NCBI GenBank assembly: GCA_938022345.1
Contig: CALIEP010000149.1
Coordinates: 1-13,710 of the forward strand
DNA length: 13,710 nt
From: an uncultured Actinomyces sp.
GTDB lineage: Bacteria > Actinomycetota > Actinomycetes > Actinomycetales > Actinomycetaceae
Reading direction: 5' to 3'
Under the pieces are notes generated by a model. The model was not told where the DNA came from. It did not search any database and was given only the letters and a program-made list of their open reading frames with translations. Shown here in pieces: positions 7,343-13,709 of this stretch; position 1 is the stretch's first letter; every line of letters starts with the position of its first letter. The translations under genes were made by a program, and so were the position numbers.

Positions 7343-7464
7343 CACACGAAGTCGGTGAATGTCACAGGTTATGCCATGTGTTTTTTGGCGACTTCGTGTG
7401 TCTTTTAGGGGAGGGGGCGGAGGAAGGCACGGATGTCGTGTGCTATTCCGCGACTTCGTGTGTC
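7343..7464. repeat. Three copies of the 12-mer CGACTTCGTGTG in mixed orientation
   Basis: The 12-mer occurs inverted at 7343-7354 and direct at 7389-7400 and 7451-7462. The two direct copies share 15 bases, GCGACTTCGTGTGTC. Copies 1 and 2 could form a 12-bp stem around a 34-base loop, and copy 2 is followed by TCTTTT. No coding sequence overlaps. No target-site duplication or transposase is visible, so it is annotated only as a repeat. The rest of the 202-bp gap between uppS and the DedA-like gene has only the two hairpins listed and a G-rich stretch. Confidence 0.75.
7363..7386 (+). terminator. Probable terminator for recO-uppS
   Basis: CACAGG (7363-7368) pairs with CC plus TGTG (7374-7380, with one bulged A) around a 5-base loop, followed directly by six T residues (7381-7386). 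The stem is short but the T-run is the best on the plus strand after uppS. It sits inside the loop of the larger 12-bp inverted repeat. Confidence 0.55.
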
Positions 7465-7494
7465 AATTCGGCATGAAGATGTTCGTGCAGACAC

Positions 7495-8007
7495 TCATAC
7501 CCGTGCTCGAGGCTCTGCTCGCTTCCGCGCTCGGCGCCGCTTCATCAGTACAACTGCGCTGATAATTGCCGCGATTGCCGCCAGTGACAGCCAACCCCAC
7601 ACTGAACCTGCTGCCGCGCGAACGACGGCCATCCACACCGCAAGCATTCCCAGGCCGTACATGATCGACCACGCAATGCAGCCCGGAATCATGGCAAGCG
7701 TGTACTTTTTCCACGACATGCGGACGATACCTGCTCCGGCATTGACCGCAGTTTGTACGCCAACTGTCAGGAAGCACAGCGGAATGATGATAATTCCCCA
7801 CTGTTCCAAAAGACGAGCACCCGAACGGGGGACAGGCCCCTCAAACCAAGCAGCGATCTTCCCGCGAAGGCCCTTCTTTCCTGATGCAGTCAATGCTCCT
7901 TTAGCTGCGGCTCGACCCAGCCAGTAGGTCAGCTGTGCGCGCTGAAAGACAATGAGAAAGAGGAAGATAAAAAGTGGGAGTCCCGAGGAAGCCCATGAAG
8001 GAGTCAA
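7495..8007 (-). CDS. Short DedA/VTT-like membrane protein, translationally coupled to zur
   Basis: A 170-residue membrane protein with three or four hydrophobic segments (about residues 10-23, 63-80, 95-118 and 127-145) and a basic tail (KRRRARKRAEPRARV). The central part, with TYWLGR and later AGIVRMSWKKYTLAMIPGCIAW, resembles the second half of DedA/VTT-domain proteins (AG..RM....F....G...W). Relatives include undecaprenyl-phosphate flippases and proton-dependent transporters. It lacks the usual first hairpin of about 40 residues, and the position where DedA proteins normally have the PG.R arginine reads VGVQ. The TTG at 8007 is chosen: it overlaps the zur stop (TTGA) and has AAAGG 7 bases upstream. 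A TTG at 8028 is possible but lies deeper in zur. Family assignment is moderate and activity is unproven. Confidence 0.68.
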   Translation of the reverse strand: MTPSWASSGLPLFIFLFLIVFQRAQLTYWLGRAAAKGALTASGKKGLRGKIAAWFEGPVPRSGARLLEQWGIIIIPLCFLTVGVQTAVNAGAGIVRMSWKKYTLAMIPGCIAWSIMYGLGMLAVWMAVVRAAAGSVWGWLSLAAIAAIISAVVLMKRRRARKRAEPRARV

Positions 8008-8399
8008 CTGTCTGCCTTTCGCGTGCAATCAGAGCAGAGCCCGAATAGCTCAATTGAGTGCTCAATCTGAGTGTATCCATGAGAGGTCGCCACCGCAGAG
8101 ATCCATTTTTCAATCTCGCCTGCCCCCAGGTCTTCAGCGCGCCCGCAGTGACGGCATACCAGGTGGTGGTGGTGAGTTTGAGTGTCGCACTTTCGGTAGA
8201 GCGCCTCGCCCTCAGCGGAGCGCAGAACATCGACTTGGTGGTCTTCGGCCAGCGCCTGGAGGTTGCGATACACGGTTGCCAGACCGATTTTGTGCCCGCG
8301 AGCGGTGAGGTCCTCAAACACCTTCTGTGCACTGCGGAAGTCGCGGTGCTCGGTGAGGTTGTCAAAAACCGCCTGGCGTTGCTTGGTCATTCGCTGCAT
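8004..8399 (-). CDS. zur: Fur-family zinc uptake regulator (Zur)
   Basis: A 131-residue metal-dependent repressor. The N-terminal winged helix includes LATVYRNLQAL (residues 40-50); the C-terminal dimer domain has the His cluster H76-H79 and two CxxC pairs, C82/C85 and C122/C125, which form the structural zinc site in Fur-family proteins. The sequence alone does not separate Zur from Fur, but its place in a znuABC cluster makes zinc by far the likeliest metal. The start at 8399 has AAAGGGA 4 bases upstream; a second in-frame ATG lies at 8390. It starts 44 bp after znuB with no terminator between them, and overlaps the DedA-like gene by 4 bp, so it is probably read in the znuCB transcript. Its likely targets are the two palindromes at the znuA promoter. 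Confidence 0.9.
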   Translation of the reverse strand: MQRMTKQRQAVFDNLTEHRDFRSAQKVFEDLTARGHKIGLATVYRNLQALAEDHQVDVLRSAEGEALYRKCDTQTHHHHLVCRHCGRAEDLGAGEIEKWISAVATSHGYTQIEHSIELFGLCSDCTRKADS

Positions 8400-8443
8400 G
8401 GCGTCCCTTTCATTGACGAGGCCTGTGGTGAGATTTCTTTTCC

Positions 8444-9376
8444 CTACCCGCGCGCGGTGGTGGCGTCCGCACGATCTCTTGGCGAGGCCTCGGGATGTTC
8501 CGCGGGTGCGGATAGTTCACGCATTCGCTGCTTGCGACGGAAGTGATCACGCAGCCCTCGGATTCCGTATCCAACAGCATAGAGAGCAATCGCGGCCACA
8601 ACAATCGTTGCACCGGGGGAGAGGTCGATGTAGTAGGTCAGGGCTAGTCCTCCCAGACAGAGGAGGGCTCCCAAGACCATTGCGTAAGCCATGGTGCGTC
8701 GGAAGGAATGAGCCCCCAGTTGTGCGATGGCCACAGGGACAACCATGAGGGCTGATACAAGAAGCGAACCGACAATTCGCATGGCAACGACAACCGTCAG
8801 GGCAGACAAAATCGCGATCAGCATGGTCAGTGCACGCACGGGAAGTCCTGTTGAGCGAGCGAATTCCTCGTCATTTGTCACCGAGTAGAGCGCTGGAAGC
8901 AGGCCGATGCCGATTGCGACAATGACCAGTGCGAGCAGGCAAATTGACCAGACATCACTGCTTGAAACGGTTGAAATTGAGCCGAAAAGATAGGCGTTGA
9001 GCTGGGAGGATGTTCCATTTGCTAAGCCGATCAGGAGTACGCCTCCGGCAATCCCGCCGTAAAAGAGCATGGCAAGTGCGACATCAGAGGAAGTACGCCC
9101 GGACTGGCGGACGAGCTCGATAGTGATCGCGCCAAGCAAAGATACGACCAACGCGCCGGGGATTGCCCATTGATCGTGGGGAGTGACATTTGCGGCGGTT
9201 CCGGCAAGCCACCCCAGTGCAACCCCGGTCAAGGAGATGTGACCGATCCCGTCACCGAGCATTGCTAGGCGTCTGTGCACCAGGTAGGTTCCGACGATTG
9301 GTGCACATAATCCAACCAGGAGTGCGGCAAGAAGGGAACGTTGCATCAAGGGGGATGCCAGCATGTCGAGGATCAT
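8444..9376 (-). CDS. znuB: Zinc ABC transporter permease (ZnuB)
   Basis: Integral membrane subunit of the ABC-3 family that forms the channel for zinc (or manganese) import. The 310-residue protein has about eight hydrophobic segments and the family pattern VGTYLVHRRLAMLGDGIGHISL near the N-terminus (residues about 28-49), followed later by RIVGSLLVSALMVVPVAIA. The C-terminal 35 residues are charged and cytosolic in appearance (FRRKQRMRE...). The ATG at 9376 overlaps the znuC stop as ATGA and has GGAGGGGA 4 bases upstream, so it is coupled to znuC. It ends with TAG. Zinc rather than manganese is inferred from the adjacent Zur and the His-rich ZnuA. Confidence 0.93.
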   Translation of the reverse strand: MILDMLASPLMQRSLLAALLVGLCAPIVGTYLVHRRLAMLGDGIGHISLTGVALGWLAGTAANVTPHDQWAIPGALVVSLLGAITIELVRQSGRTSSDVALAMLFYGGIAGGVLLIGLANGTSSQLNAYLFGSISTVSSSDVWSICLLALVIVAIGIGLLPALYSVTNDEEFARSTGLPVRALTMLIAILSALTVVVAMRIVGSLLVSALMVVPVAIAQLGAHSFRRTMAYAMVLGALLCLGGLALTYYIDLSPGATIVVAAIALYAVGYGIRGLRDHFRRKQRMRELSAPAEHPEASPRDRADATTARG

Positions 9377-10140
9377 CGGCTCCCCTCCATTTCGTGGTGG
9401 TCGGCCGTGTTGCAGTGGTCAGAGTGAGGATCACGCAATTCGCTTCGCGCGGGCCCATCGTAGGTGAAGTGTCCCGAACGGATGTGGAGTTCACGGTCAA
9501 GGACCGGAGAAAGTTCGCCCAGTTCATGAAGGACCAACAGGATCGTTACGCCCTCGTCCTTTGCGGCCTGGCAGATGTCGGCCAGCCTGCTCCTTGAAGA
9601 GGCATCGATTCCGGCCATTGGTTCGTCCATGATAAGAAGCTCGGGCTTTCGGACCAATGCGCGCGCGATCAGAACGCGCTGTTGTTGCCCGCCGGAAAGA
9701 ATGTGGAGTGGGTCCTTCGCGCGATGCGCGAGGCCGACGGAACGCAGTGCTTCCAGTGCCTTTGCTCGGTCACCGCGAGAGTGCCACCACTTGCGAGTTC
9801 CCAGGAGTCCGGAGAGAACGACTTCGATGCATGATGAAGAGATCGCACCACCGGAGGATGCGCGCTGGGGAACGTAGCCAATACGCTGCCACGGGATCGA
9901 GGAACGTTTGCGGATCGAATTTCCGAAGAGCGTAATATCGCCCGAGGAGATTGGTGCAGTTCCAAGGATTGCTTTCATCAGCGTGGACTTCCCGGCACCA
10001 TTTGGGCCGGTTACTGCGACGCATTGCCCCTGGGGAATCGATGCGGTGATGCCGTGAAGAATGAGGTCGTGGTCCCAGGCGACGTGGACATGGTCCAGTG
10101 AAATCACCGGGGTAGTAGAGATATTGAATGTCGTTCCCAT
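9373..10140 (-). CDS. znuC: Zinc ABC transporter ATP-binding protein (ZnuC)
   Basis: The ATPase that drives import through ZnuB. The 255-residue product has a Walker A GPNGAGKST (45-53), Q-loop Gln92, ABC signature LSGGQQQR (148-155), Walker B LLIMDEP (168-174) and H-loop His205. Start choice: the ATG at 10140 is preferred because a TACACT -10-like element lies 8 bases upstream, which would give an almost leaderless mRNA. An in-frame ATG at 10170 would add ten residues but is buried in the stem of the hairpin at 10162-10195. Neither start has a Shine-Dalgarno sequence. It follows znuA by 91 bp from this start and is fused by a 4-bp overlap to znuB. Internal expression separate from znuA is therefore plausible. 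Confidence 0.92.
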   Translation of the reverse strand: MGTTFNISTTPVISLDHVHVAWDHDLILHGITASIPQGQCVAVTGPNGAGKSTLMKAILGTAPISSGDITLFGNSIRKRSSIPWQRIGYVPQRASSGGAISSSCIEVVLSGLLGTRKWWHSRGDRAKALEALRSVGLAHRAKDPLHILSGGQQQRVLIARALVRKPELLIMDEPMAGIDASSRSRLADICQAAKDEGVTILLVLHELGELSPVLDRELHIRSGHFTYDGPARSELRDPHSDHCNTADHHEMEGSR

Positions 10141-10148
10141 TAGTGTCG

Positions 10149-10177
10149 AGTGTAGTCGTTTGGGCGGCATGGTTCAC
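10149..10177 (-). promoter_or_regulatory. Possible internal promoter for znuC-znuB-zur
   Basis: On the minus strand GTGAAC (10172-10177) is 17 bp from TACACT (10149-10154), and the znuC ATG lies 8 bases beyond. The -10 fits the TAnnnT pattern; the -35 is weak and lies within the hairpin. Confidence 0.3.
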
Positions 10178-10195
10178 TGTGGAATCATGCCGCCC
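10162..10195. other. Strong hairpin between znuA and znuC
   Basis: Arms GGGCGGCATG (10162-10171) and CATGCCGCCC (10186-10195) are perfectly complementary. Inner pairs (10172-10175 with 10182-10185, one of them imperfect) extend the stem to about 14 bp with a 6-base loop. Neither strand has a T-run after it, so it is not a standard intrinsic terminator. It may stabilise the znuA 3' end, lower read-through into znuCB, or bind a protein. Confidence 0.7.
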
Positions 10196-10231
10196 CAACG
10201 CGGAGATATCAGTTGACTTGTGGTGAAGTGC

Positions 10232-11215
10232 CTACTCGCAGCTGAGAGCCTTCTGCAGTGCTTTAAGGTTCTCATTCATGACTGCTTCGTAGTCCTTTGA
10301 GTCATCAGCCTGAGACTCGATGGGATCGAGAACTGCAGTGGTGATTCCCAGGTCCTTGGCCAGGGTTTCAGCAACCTTGGGGCTGAGGAGCTCTTCGGTG
10401 AAGATCGTTGTAATTCCCTTGGCCTTGACTGCGTCCGAAATCTGCTTGAGACGAGCGGGGGAAGGCGTGGAGTCGGGATCGAGGCCGGACAGCCCCAACT
10501 GGGTGAGGCCGGTACGGTCTGCAAGGTATCCGAAGGCCTCGTGAGAGGTGACGAATTCCTTGTGCTTGCACTTTGCGGTGCCGTCAACGAGCTTCTTGCT
10601 CAGTGCTTCCATCTGAGACTTCGTGGATGCAGCGTTCTTCTTGTAGGTCTCTGCGTTGGCGGGATCGGCCTTGGCAAGAGCGTCCCCGATCTGGGTTGCC
10701 GCGCTGGCCATGCGCGTGGGATCTAGCCAGAAGTGCGGGTCAGTTGAGCCGTGCTCGTGCTCATGTTCGTGAGCTTCTTCGGTCTTTTCACCGTCGTCAG
10801 CGACATCCAATTCGCTTTCATGCTTTTCGGCGTCAACCAGATCAACGCTGCCGGAGACATCGATGACGGTCTTGGGGGCGTTCAGCTCAACGGCCTTGTC
10901 AACGGCAGATTGGAAGCCCTTGAGGTAAACGACGGCTCCAGCCTGAGAGAGCTGCTGAACTTTTTGGTTCGACAGCTCGAGGTCGTGAGGCTCTGCTCCC
11001 GGAGGAGTGAGGGATTCGACGTCAACCAGATCGCCGCCGATCTTCTGGGTGAGGTACTGGAGCGGGTAGAAGCTGGCCATAACCTTCATCGGAGAAGCAG
11101 AAGCTTGGGAGCTGGAGGCGCTTGAAGATGATGAGGCCGAAGAGGAACATGCGCTTAATGCAAGCGCTGCAGCGGCTGTAATGGCAAATACGGTGTGTGA
11201 ACGCGAAAAACTCAT
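10232..11215 (-). CDS. znuA: Zinc-binding lipoprotein (ZnuA), ABC transporter substrate-binding subunit
   Basis: A cluster A-I metal-binding protein anchored outside the membrane, delivering zinc to ZnuB. The 327-residue precursor has an n-region with Arg, a hydrophobic core and the lipobox LSAC (Cys23), then an 18-residue Ser/Ala linker. Expected metal ligands are His77 (GAEPHD), His161 (DPHFWLDP) and His225 (TSHEAFGY), with an acidic residue near the LDPIE segment. A His/Glu-rich loop (HEHEHEH, 149-155) between the first two ligands is typical of zinc members. Cys216 and Cys326 could form a disulfide. The ATG at 11215 is preferred over that at 11224, since the signal peptide is then of normal form and the promoter places transcription initiation close to it. 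No Shine-Dalgarno is present. It is controlled by the two Fur-family boxes overlapping its promoter. Confidence 0.95.
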   Translation of the reverse strand: MSFSRSHTVFAITAAAALALSACSSSASSSSSASSSQASASPMKVMASFYPLQYLTQKIGGDLVDVESLTPPGAEPHDLELSNQKVQQLSQAGAVVYLKGFQSAVDKAVELNAPKTVIDVSGSVDLVDAEKHESELDVADDGEKTEEAHEHEHEHGSTDPHFWLDPTRMASAATQIGDALAKADPANAETYKKNAASTKSQMEALSKKLVDGTAKCKHKEFVTSHEAFGYLADRTGLTQLGLSGLDPDSTPSPARLKQISDAVKAKGITTIFTEELLSPKVAETLAKDLGITTAVLDPIESQADDSKDYEAVMNENLKALQKALSCE

Positions 11216-11229
11216 GATAATCATTATCA
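11215..11229. promoter_or_regulatory. Zur/Fur-family box 1 at znuA
   Basis: TGATAATCATTATCA is a perfect 7-1-7 palindrome matching the Fur-superfamily consensus. It covers the znuA -10 element and extends to the first base of the start codon, so a bound dimer would block both polymerase and start site. Confidence 0.85.
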
Positions 11230-11252
11230 GAGAAGTTGATAATGATTGTCAA
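11223..11252 (-). promoter_or_regulatory. znuA promoter (leaderless type)
   Basis: On the minus strand a perfect -35 TTGACA (11247-11252) is followed after 18 bp by GATAAT (11223-11228), a 5/6 match to TATAAT. The start codon at 11215 lies 7 bases beyond the -10, so transcription should start at or next to the ATG. The lacI stop codon (11249-11251) lies inside the -35 element. Confidence 0.8.
11237..11251. promoter_or_regulatory. Zur/Fur-family box 2 at znuA
   Basis: TGATAATGATTGTCA is a 7-1-7 palindrome with a single mismatch, lying over the -35 element. Its centre is 22 bp from that of box 1, about two helical turns, which suits two dimers binding on one DNA face. It overlaps the end of lacI. 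Confidence 0.75.
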
Positions 11253-12265
11253 AAGCGAACTCGTCCTGTGGACCCGCGTACAACAAGGTCGGGAGTAAAC
11301 GCAAAATCCTGATGTTGCTGCGGTTTTTGTGAGTGAATGGCATCGAAGAGTGAAGACACTGCCGAATGTGAAATTGCCTGCACGGGTTGTCGAACCGTCG
11401 TCAGTGCGGGGGAGAGGTGGGGTATAAGGAAAGAGTCGTCAAAGCCGATCACCGAGATGTCTTCGGGAACACTGAGACCTCGAGATCGGATCGTCCTGAT
11501 TGCTCCCATTGCCTGGACGTCTGAGCCGGCGATGATGGCTGTGATTCCGGCGTCGATCAGCGCATGAGTTGCCGAGGCCGCGGCCTCGTAGGTGTAGAAG
11601 GTCTCGATGATCGTGGGTGTGGTGATTCCGAATTCTTGAGCCATCACTTGGCGGAAAGCCTTGGCCTTGCGTCGCGCGGGGACGACGTGATGGCGCCCAC
11701 CCAGCATGGCAATCTTGCGGTGACCCAGTTCTTTGAGATGTTGGATAGATACGCGGATTCCAAGAGCGTCTTCAGTTGAAAAATCGGGTGCTTGGACTTC
11801 CTGTCGTGCGCCATTAATGGTGACGAAGGGCATGTGGATTTGTGAAAGATTCGCATAGCGACTTAAGTCAGCTTGAAGGTCTGCGTGTCGACCGGAGACG
11901 AAGATTAATCCAGAAACTCCTCGCGCGAGAAAAGCTTGAGTGTGTTCCTCTTCGCTGGTGGTGCCCGGAGTTTGCGAGGCGATGAAGGCTTGGCCACCCG
12001 CCCTATCGACCTCGGAATGAAGGATATGGGCAAAAGTGGCAAAGATGGGGTTTGTTAGCTCTGGGACAATCACTCCGATGATGAGGCGATTGTCGTCGGC
12101 CAGCATGTTGGGGCGTTCGTAGCCGAGTTCGTCGATTGCGGTGAGAACTCGATATCGAGTGTCGTCAGAGACCTGCCCGACTCCGTTAAATACGCGAGAA
12201 ACTGTGGCAATGGAGACACCTGCATGTGAGGCGATGTCCGCCATGCGGGTGCGGTTCTTCGACAT
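11249..12265 (-). CDS. LacI-family transcriptional regulator
   Basis: A 338-residue repressor-type protein. Residues about 7-30 carry the LacI helix-turn-helix (MADIASHAGVSIATVSRVFNG), followed by the hinge helix near residues 48-58 and a periplasmic-binding-protein-like sensor domain (IIGVIVPELTNPIFA, then ISVIGFDDSFLIPHLSPALTTVRQP) that binds a sugar effector in the family. The ATG at 12265 has AAAGG 7 bases upstream; extending to 12289 adds only eight residues with no support. It is divergent from the maltose-type binding protein gene, so control of that gene in response to an alpha-glucoside is the likely job. A LacI-type operator candidate lies at 12339-12350. Its stop codon sits inside the znuA -35 region and no terminator separates the two, so some read-through into znuA is possible. 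Confidence 0.93.
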   Translation of the reverse strand: MSKNRTRMADIASHAGVSIATVSRVFNGVGQVSDDTRYRVLTAIDELGYERPNMLADDNRLIIGVIVPELTNPIFATFAHILHSEVDRAGGQAFIASQTPGTTSEEEHTQAFLARGVSGLIFVSGRHADLQADLSRYANLSQIHMPFVTINGARQEVQAPDFSTEDALGIRVSIQHLKELGHRKIAMLGGRHHVVPARRKAKAFRQVMAQEFGITTPTIIETFYTYEAAASATHALIDAGITAIIAGSDVQAMGAIRTIRSRGLSVPEDISVIGFDDSFLIPHLSPALTTVRQPVQAISHSAVSSLFDAIHSQKPQQHQDFAFTPDLVVRGSTGRVRF

Positions 12266-12338
12266 CGAAGGGCCTTTCAGAATGGGCATGCGCGATAGAT
12301 GGGAGCTGCCCCAAAGATATCATTTTTCTAACAATCCT

Positions 12339-12350
12339 GAAACCGCTTGC
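12339..12350. promoter_or_regulatory. Candidate LacI-type operator
   Basis: GAAACCGCTTGC has the central CG and the symmetric G.AA.CG.TT.C pattern of LacI-family operators. It lies in the divergent region and overlaps the -35 candidate of the sugar-binding protein gene. Confidence 0.55.
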
Positions 12351-12376
12351 TGAAAATCATTTTCTGCGTCTACAGT
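12347..12376 (+). promoter_or_regulatory. Candidate promoter of the malE-like gene
   Basis: TTGCTG (12347-12352) and TACAGT (12371-12376) are 18 bp apart. Both are partial matches. A start near 12383 would give an untranslated leader of about 50 bases with the AGGAG ribosome site at 12424-12428. AATACT at 12410-12415 is an alternative -10 without a good -35. Confidence 0.4.
12351..12365. promoter_or_regulatory. Fur/Zur-like palindrome in the malE-like promoter
   Basis: TGAAAATCATTTTCT is a 7-1-7 palindrome with one mismatch at its outer end. It differs from znuA box 1 at three positions and resembles actinobacterial Zur sites. It lies between the proposed -35 and -10. Binding is not shown; an AT-rich chance palindrome is possible. 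Confidence 0.4.
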
Positions 12377-12434
12377 GTTCTTAAGTGCAAAGTACAACTG
12401 TGTACGAGCAATACTCAATTGATCAGGAGTTGAC

Positions 12435-13661
12435 ATGCGACGAGGCATAGCAGTATGCGGAGTTTTGGCAGTTACAGCAACGCTTGCAGCGTGCTCGAAT
12501 GGAGGCTCGAACTCTTCGGGCAGCCAGTCGGCATCCGCAAGCGCTTCTTCTTCCGTCGGTTCGCTGACGGTGTGGGCCGATGACACCCGTTACTCGCAGA
12601 TTCAGGAGCTGGCCAAGGACTTCACTGCAGCCACCAAGGTGGACGTTCAGGTTGTTCAGAAGTCTGAGACCGACATGGATCAGGAGTTCATCAGCCAGGT
12701 TCCGACCGGAAACGGCCCCGACATCATCGTTATGGCCCACGACAAGCTCGGCCAGATGGTGAAGAACGGCGTTGTTTCCCCCGTTGACTTGGGCGATGCA
12801 AAGTCGAAGTTCTCTGAGGCAGCAATCCAGGGCGTGACCTACGACGGCAAGACCTACGGCGTTCCCTACGCCGTTGAGTCTGTTGCGCTGGTTCGTAACA
12901 ACAAGCTCACTTCCGATTCCCCGAAGACCTTCGATGAAATGGTCGCTTCGGGTAAGAAGGCCGGTTCGCAGTACCCCTTCGTTGTTCAGATGAGCACCGA
13001 CGGTGACCCCTACCACCTCTACGCTTTTGAGACCTCCTTCGGCAACTAGGTCTTCAAGCAGTCCGCTGACGGCTCCTACACCTCTGATCTGACCCTGGGT
13101 GGAGCCGGCGCATCCGAGTTCACTCAGTGGCTGAAGGAACAGGGTGCAGCAAAGACCCTGAACCCGAACATCACCTCCGACATTGCCAAGGATGCTTTCC
13201 TCAAGGGCAACGCGGCTTACATGGTGACCGGCCCCTGGAACGTCACCGCTGCTAAGGAAGCCGGACTCGACGTCTCCGTCCTCCCGATTCCTTCCGCAGG
13301 TGGCAAGGAAGCCAAGCCCTTCGTTGGCGTTCAGATGTTCTACCAGAGCTCCAAGACCCAGAACCAGGTCTTGGTCAACAAGTTCTTCCAGTACCTGGAG
13401 ACCAAGGAAGCACAGTCCAAGCTTCAGCAGCTGGGTGGACGTGTTCCGGCAATGACCGAAGTTGCTGACTCGCTCACCGACGAAAACCTCAAGCAGTTTG
13501 CTTCCATCGCAGGAAATGGCCTCCCCATGCCGGCTATCCCCGCAATGGGTTCCGTCTGGGATTACTGGGGCAAGACTGAGGTTGCCATTGTGAATGGCGC
13601 TGATCCCGCCTCCTCGTGGGAGACCATGGTTAACAACATCCAGACCTCAATGAACAAGTAG
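12435..13661 (+). pseudogene. MalE-like sugar ABC transporter binding lipoprotein, interrupted by an in-frame TAG
   Basis: The reading frame runs 408 codons from the ATG at 12435 (AGGAG 6 bases upstream) to TAG at 13659-13661, but codon 205 is TAG (13047-13049). Before it lie a lipoprotein signal with lipobox LAAC (Cys20), a Ser/Ala/Gly linker of about 22 residues, and the first lobe of a family 1 extracellular solute-binding protein (LTVWADD, GPDIIVMAHDKLGQ, YGVPYAVESVALV). After it the same frame continues intact with KGNAAYMVTGPWNV, GGRVPAMTE and PAIPAMGSVWDYWG, all typical of maltose/maltodextrin-binding proteins. Nothing else is damaged and codon choice stays strongly biased on both sides, so the change is recent, a sequencing error, or suppressed. 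Relatives usually have an aromatic residue here (FG.YVF), so TAC-to-TAG is likely by inference. A 204-residue product would be only the first lobe and the linker. Permease genes would be expected beyond the right edge. Confidence 0.88.
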
Positions 13662-13672
13662 TGAGGTCTCCC

Positions 13673-13709
13673 GGTTTTGCGGGCGCCAACACGGTGCGCC
13701 CGAAAAACC
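13673..13709 (+). other. Intercistronic-type hairpin after the malE-like gene
   Basis: CGGGCGC (13680-13686) and GCGCCCG (13696-13702) form a perfect stem, extended outward by GGTTTT (13673-13678) pairing with AAAACC (13704-13709) across one mismatch. No T-run follows, so it is more like the stem-loop often found between a binding-protein gene and its permease genes than a full terminator. The window ends here. Confidence 0.55.

Noticed and set aside
7408..7425. G-rich stretch resembling a quadruplex motif
   Set aside because: Two of the four G-runs have only two bases, so a stable structure is doubtful; no conserved context supports it.
13047..13661. Reassigned TAG codon (alternative genetic code)
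   Set aside because: TAG ends several intact genes in the window at the expected family length, including znuA and znuB, so it acts as a normal stop.
13221..13661. Separate gene starting at the ATG at 13221
   Set aside because: It is the in-frame second half of the binding protein, lacking a signal peptide, promoter or ribosome site of its own.
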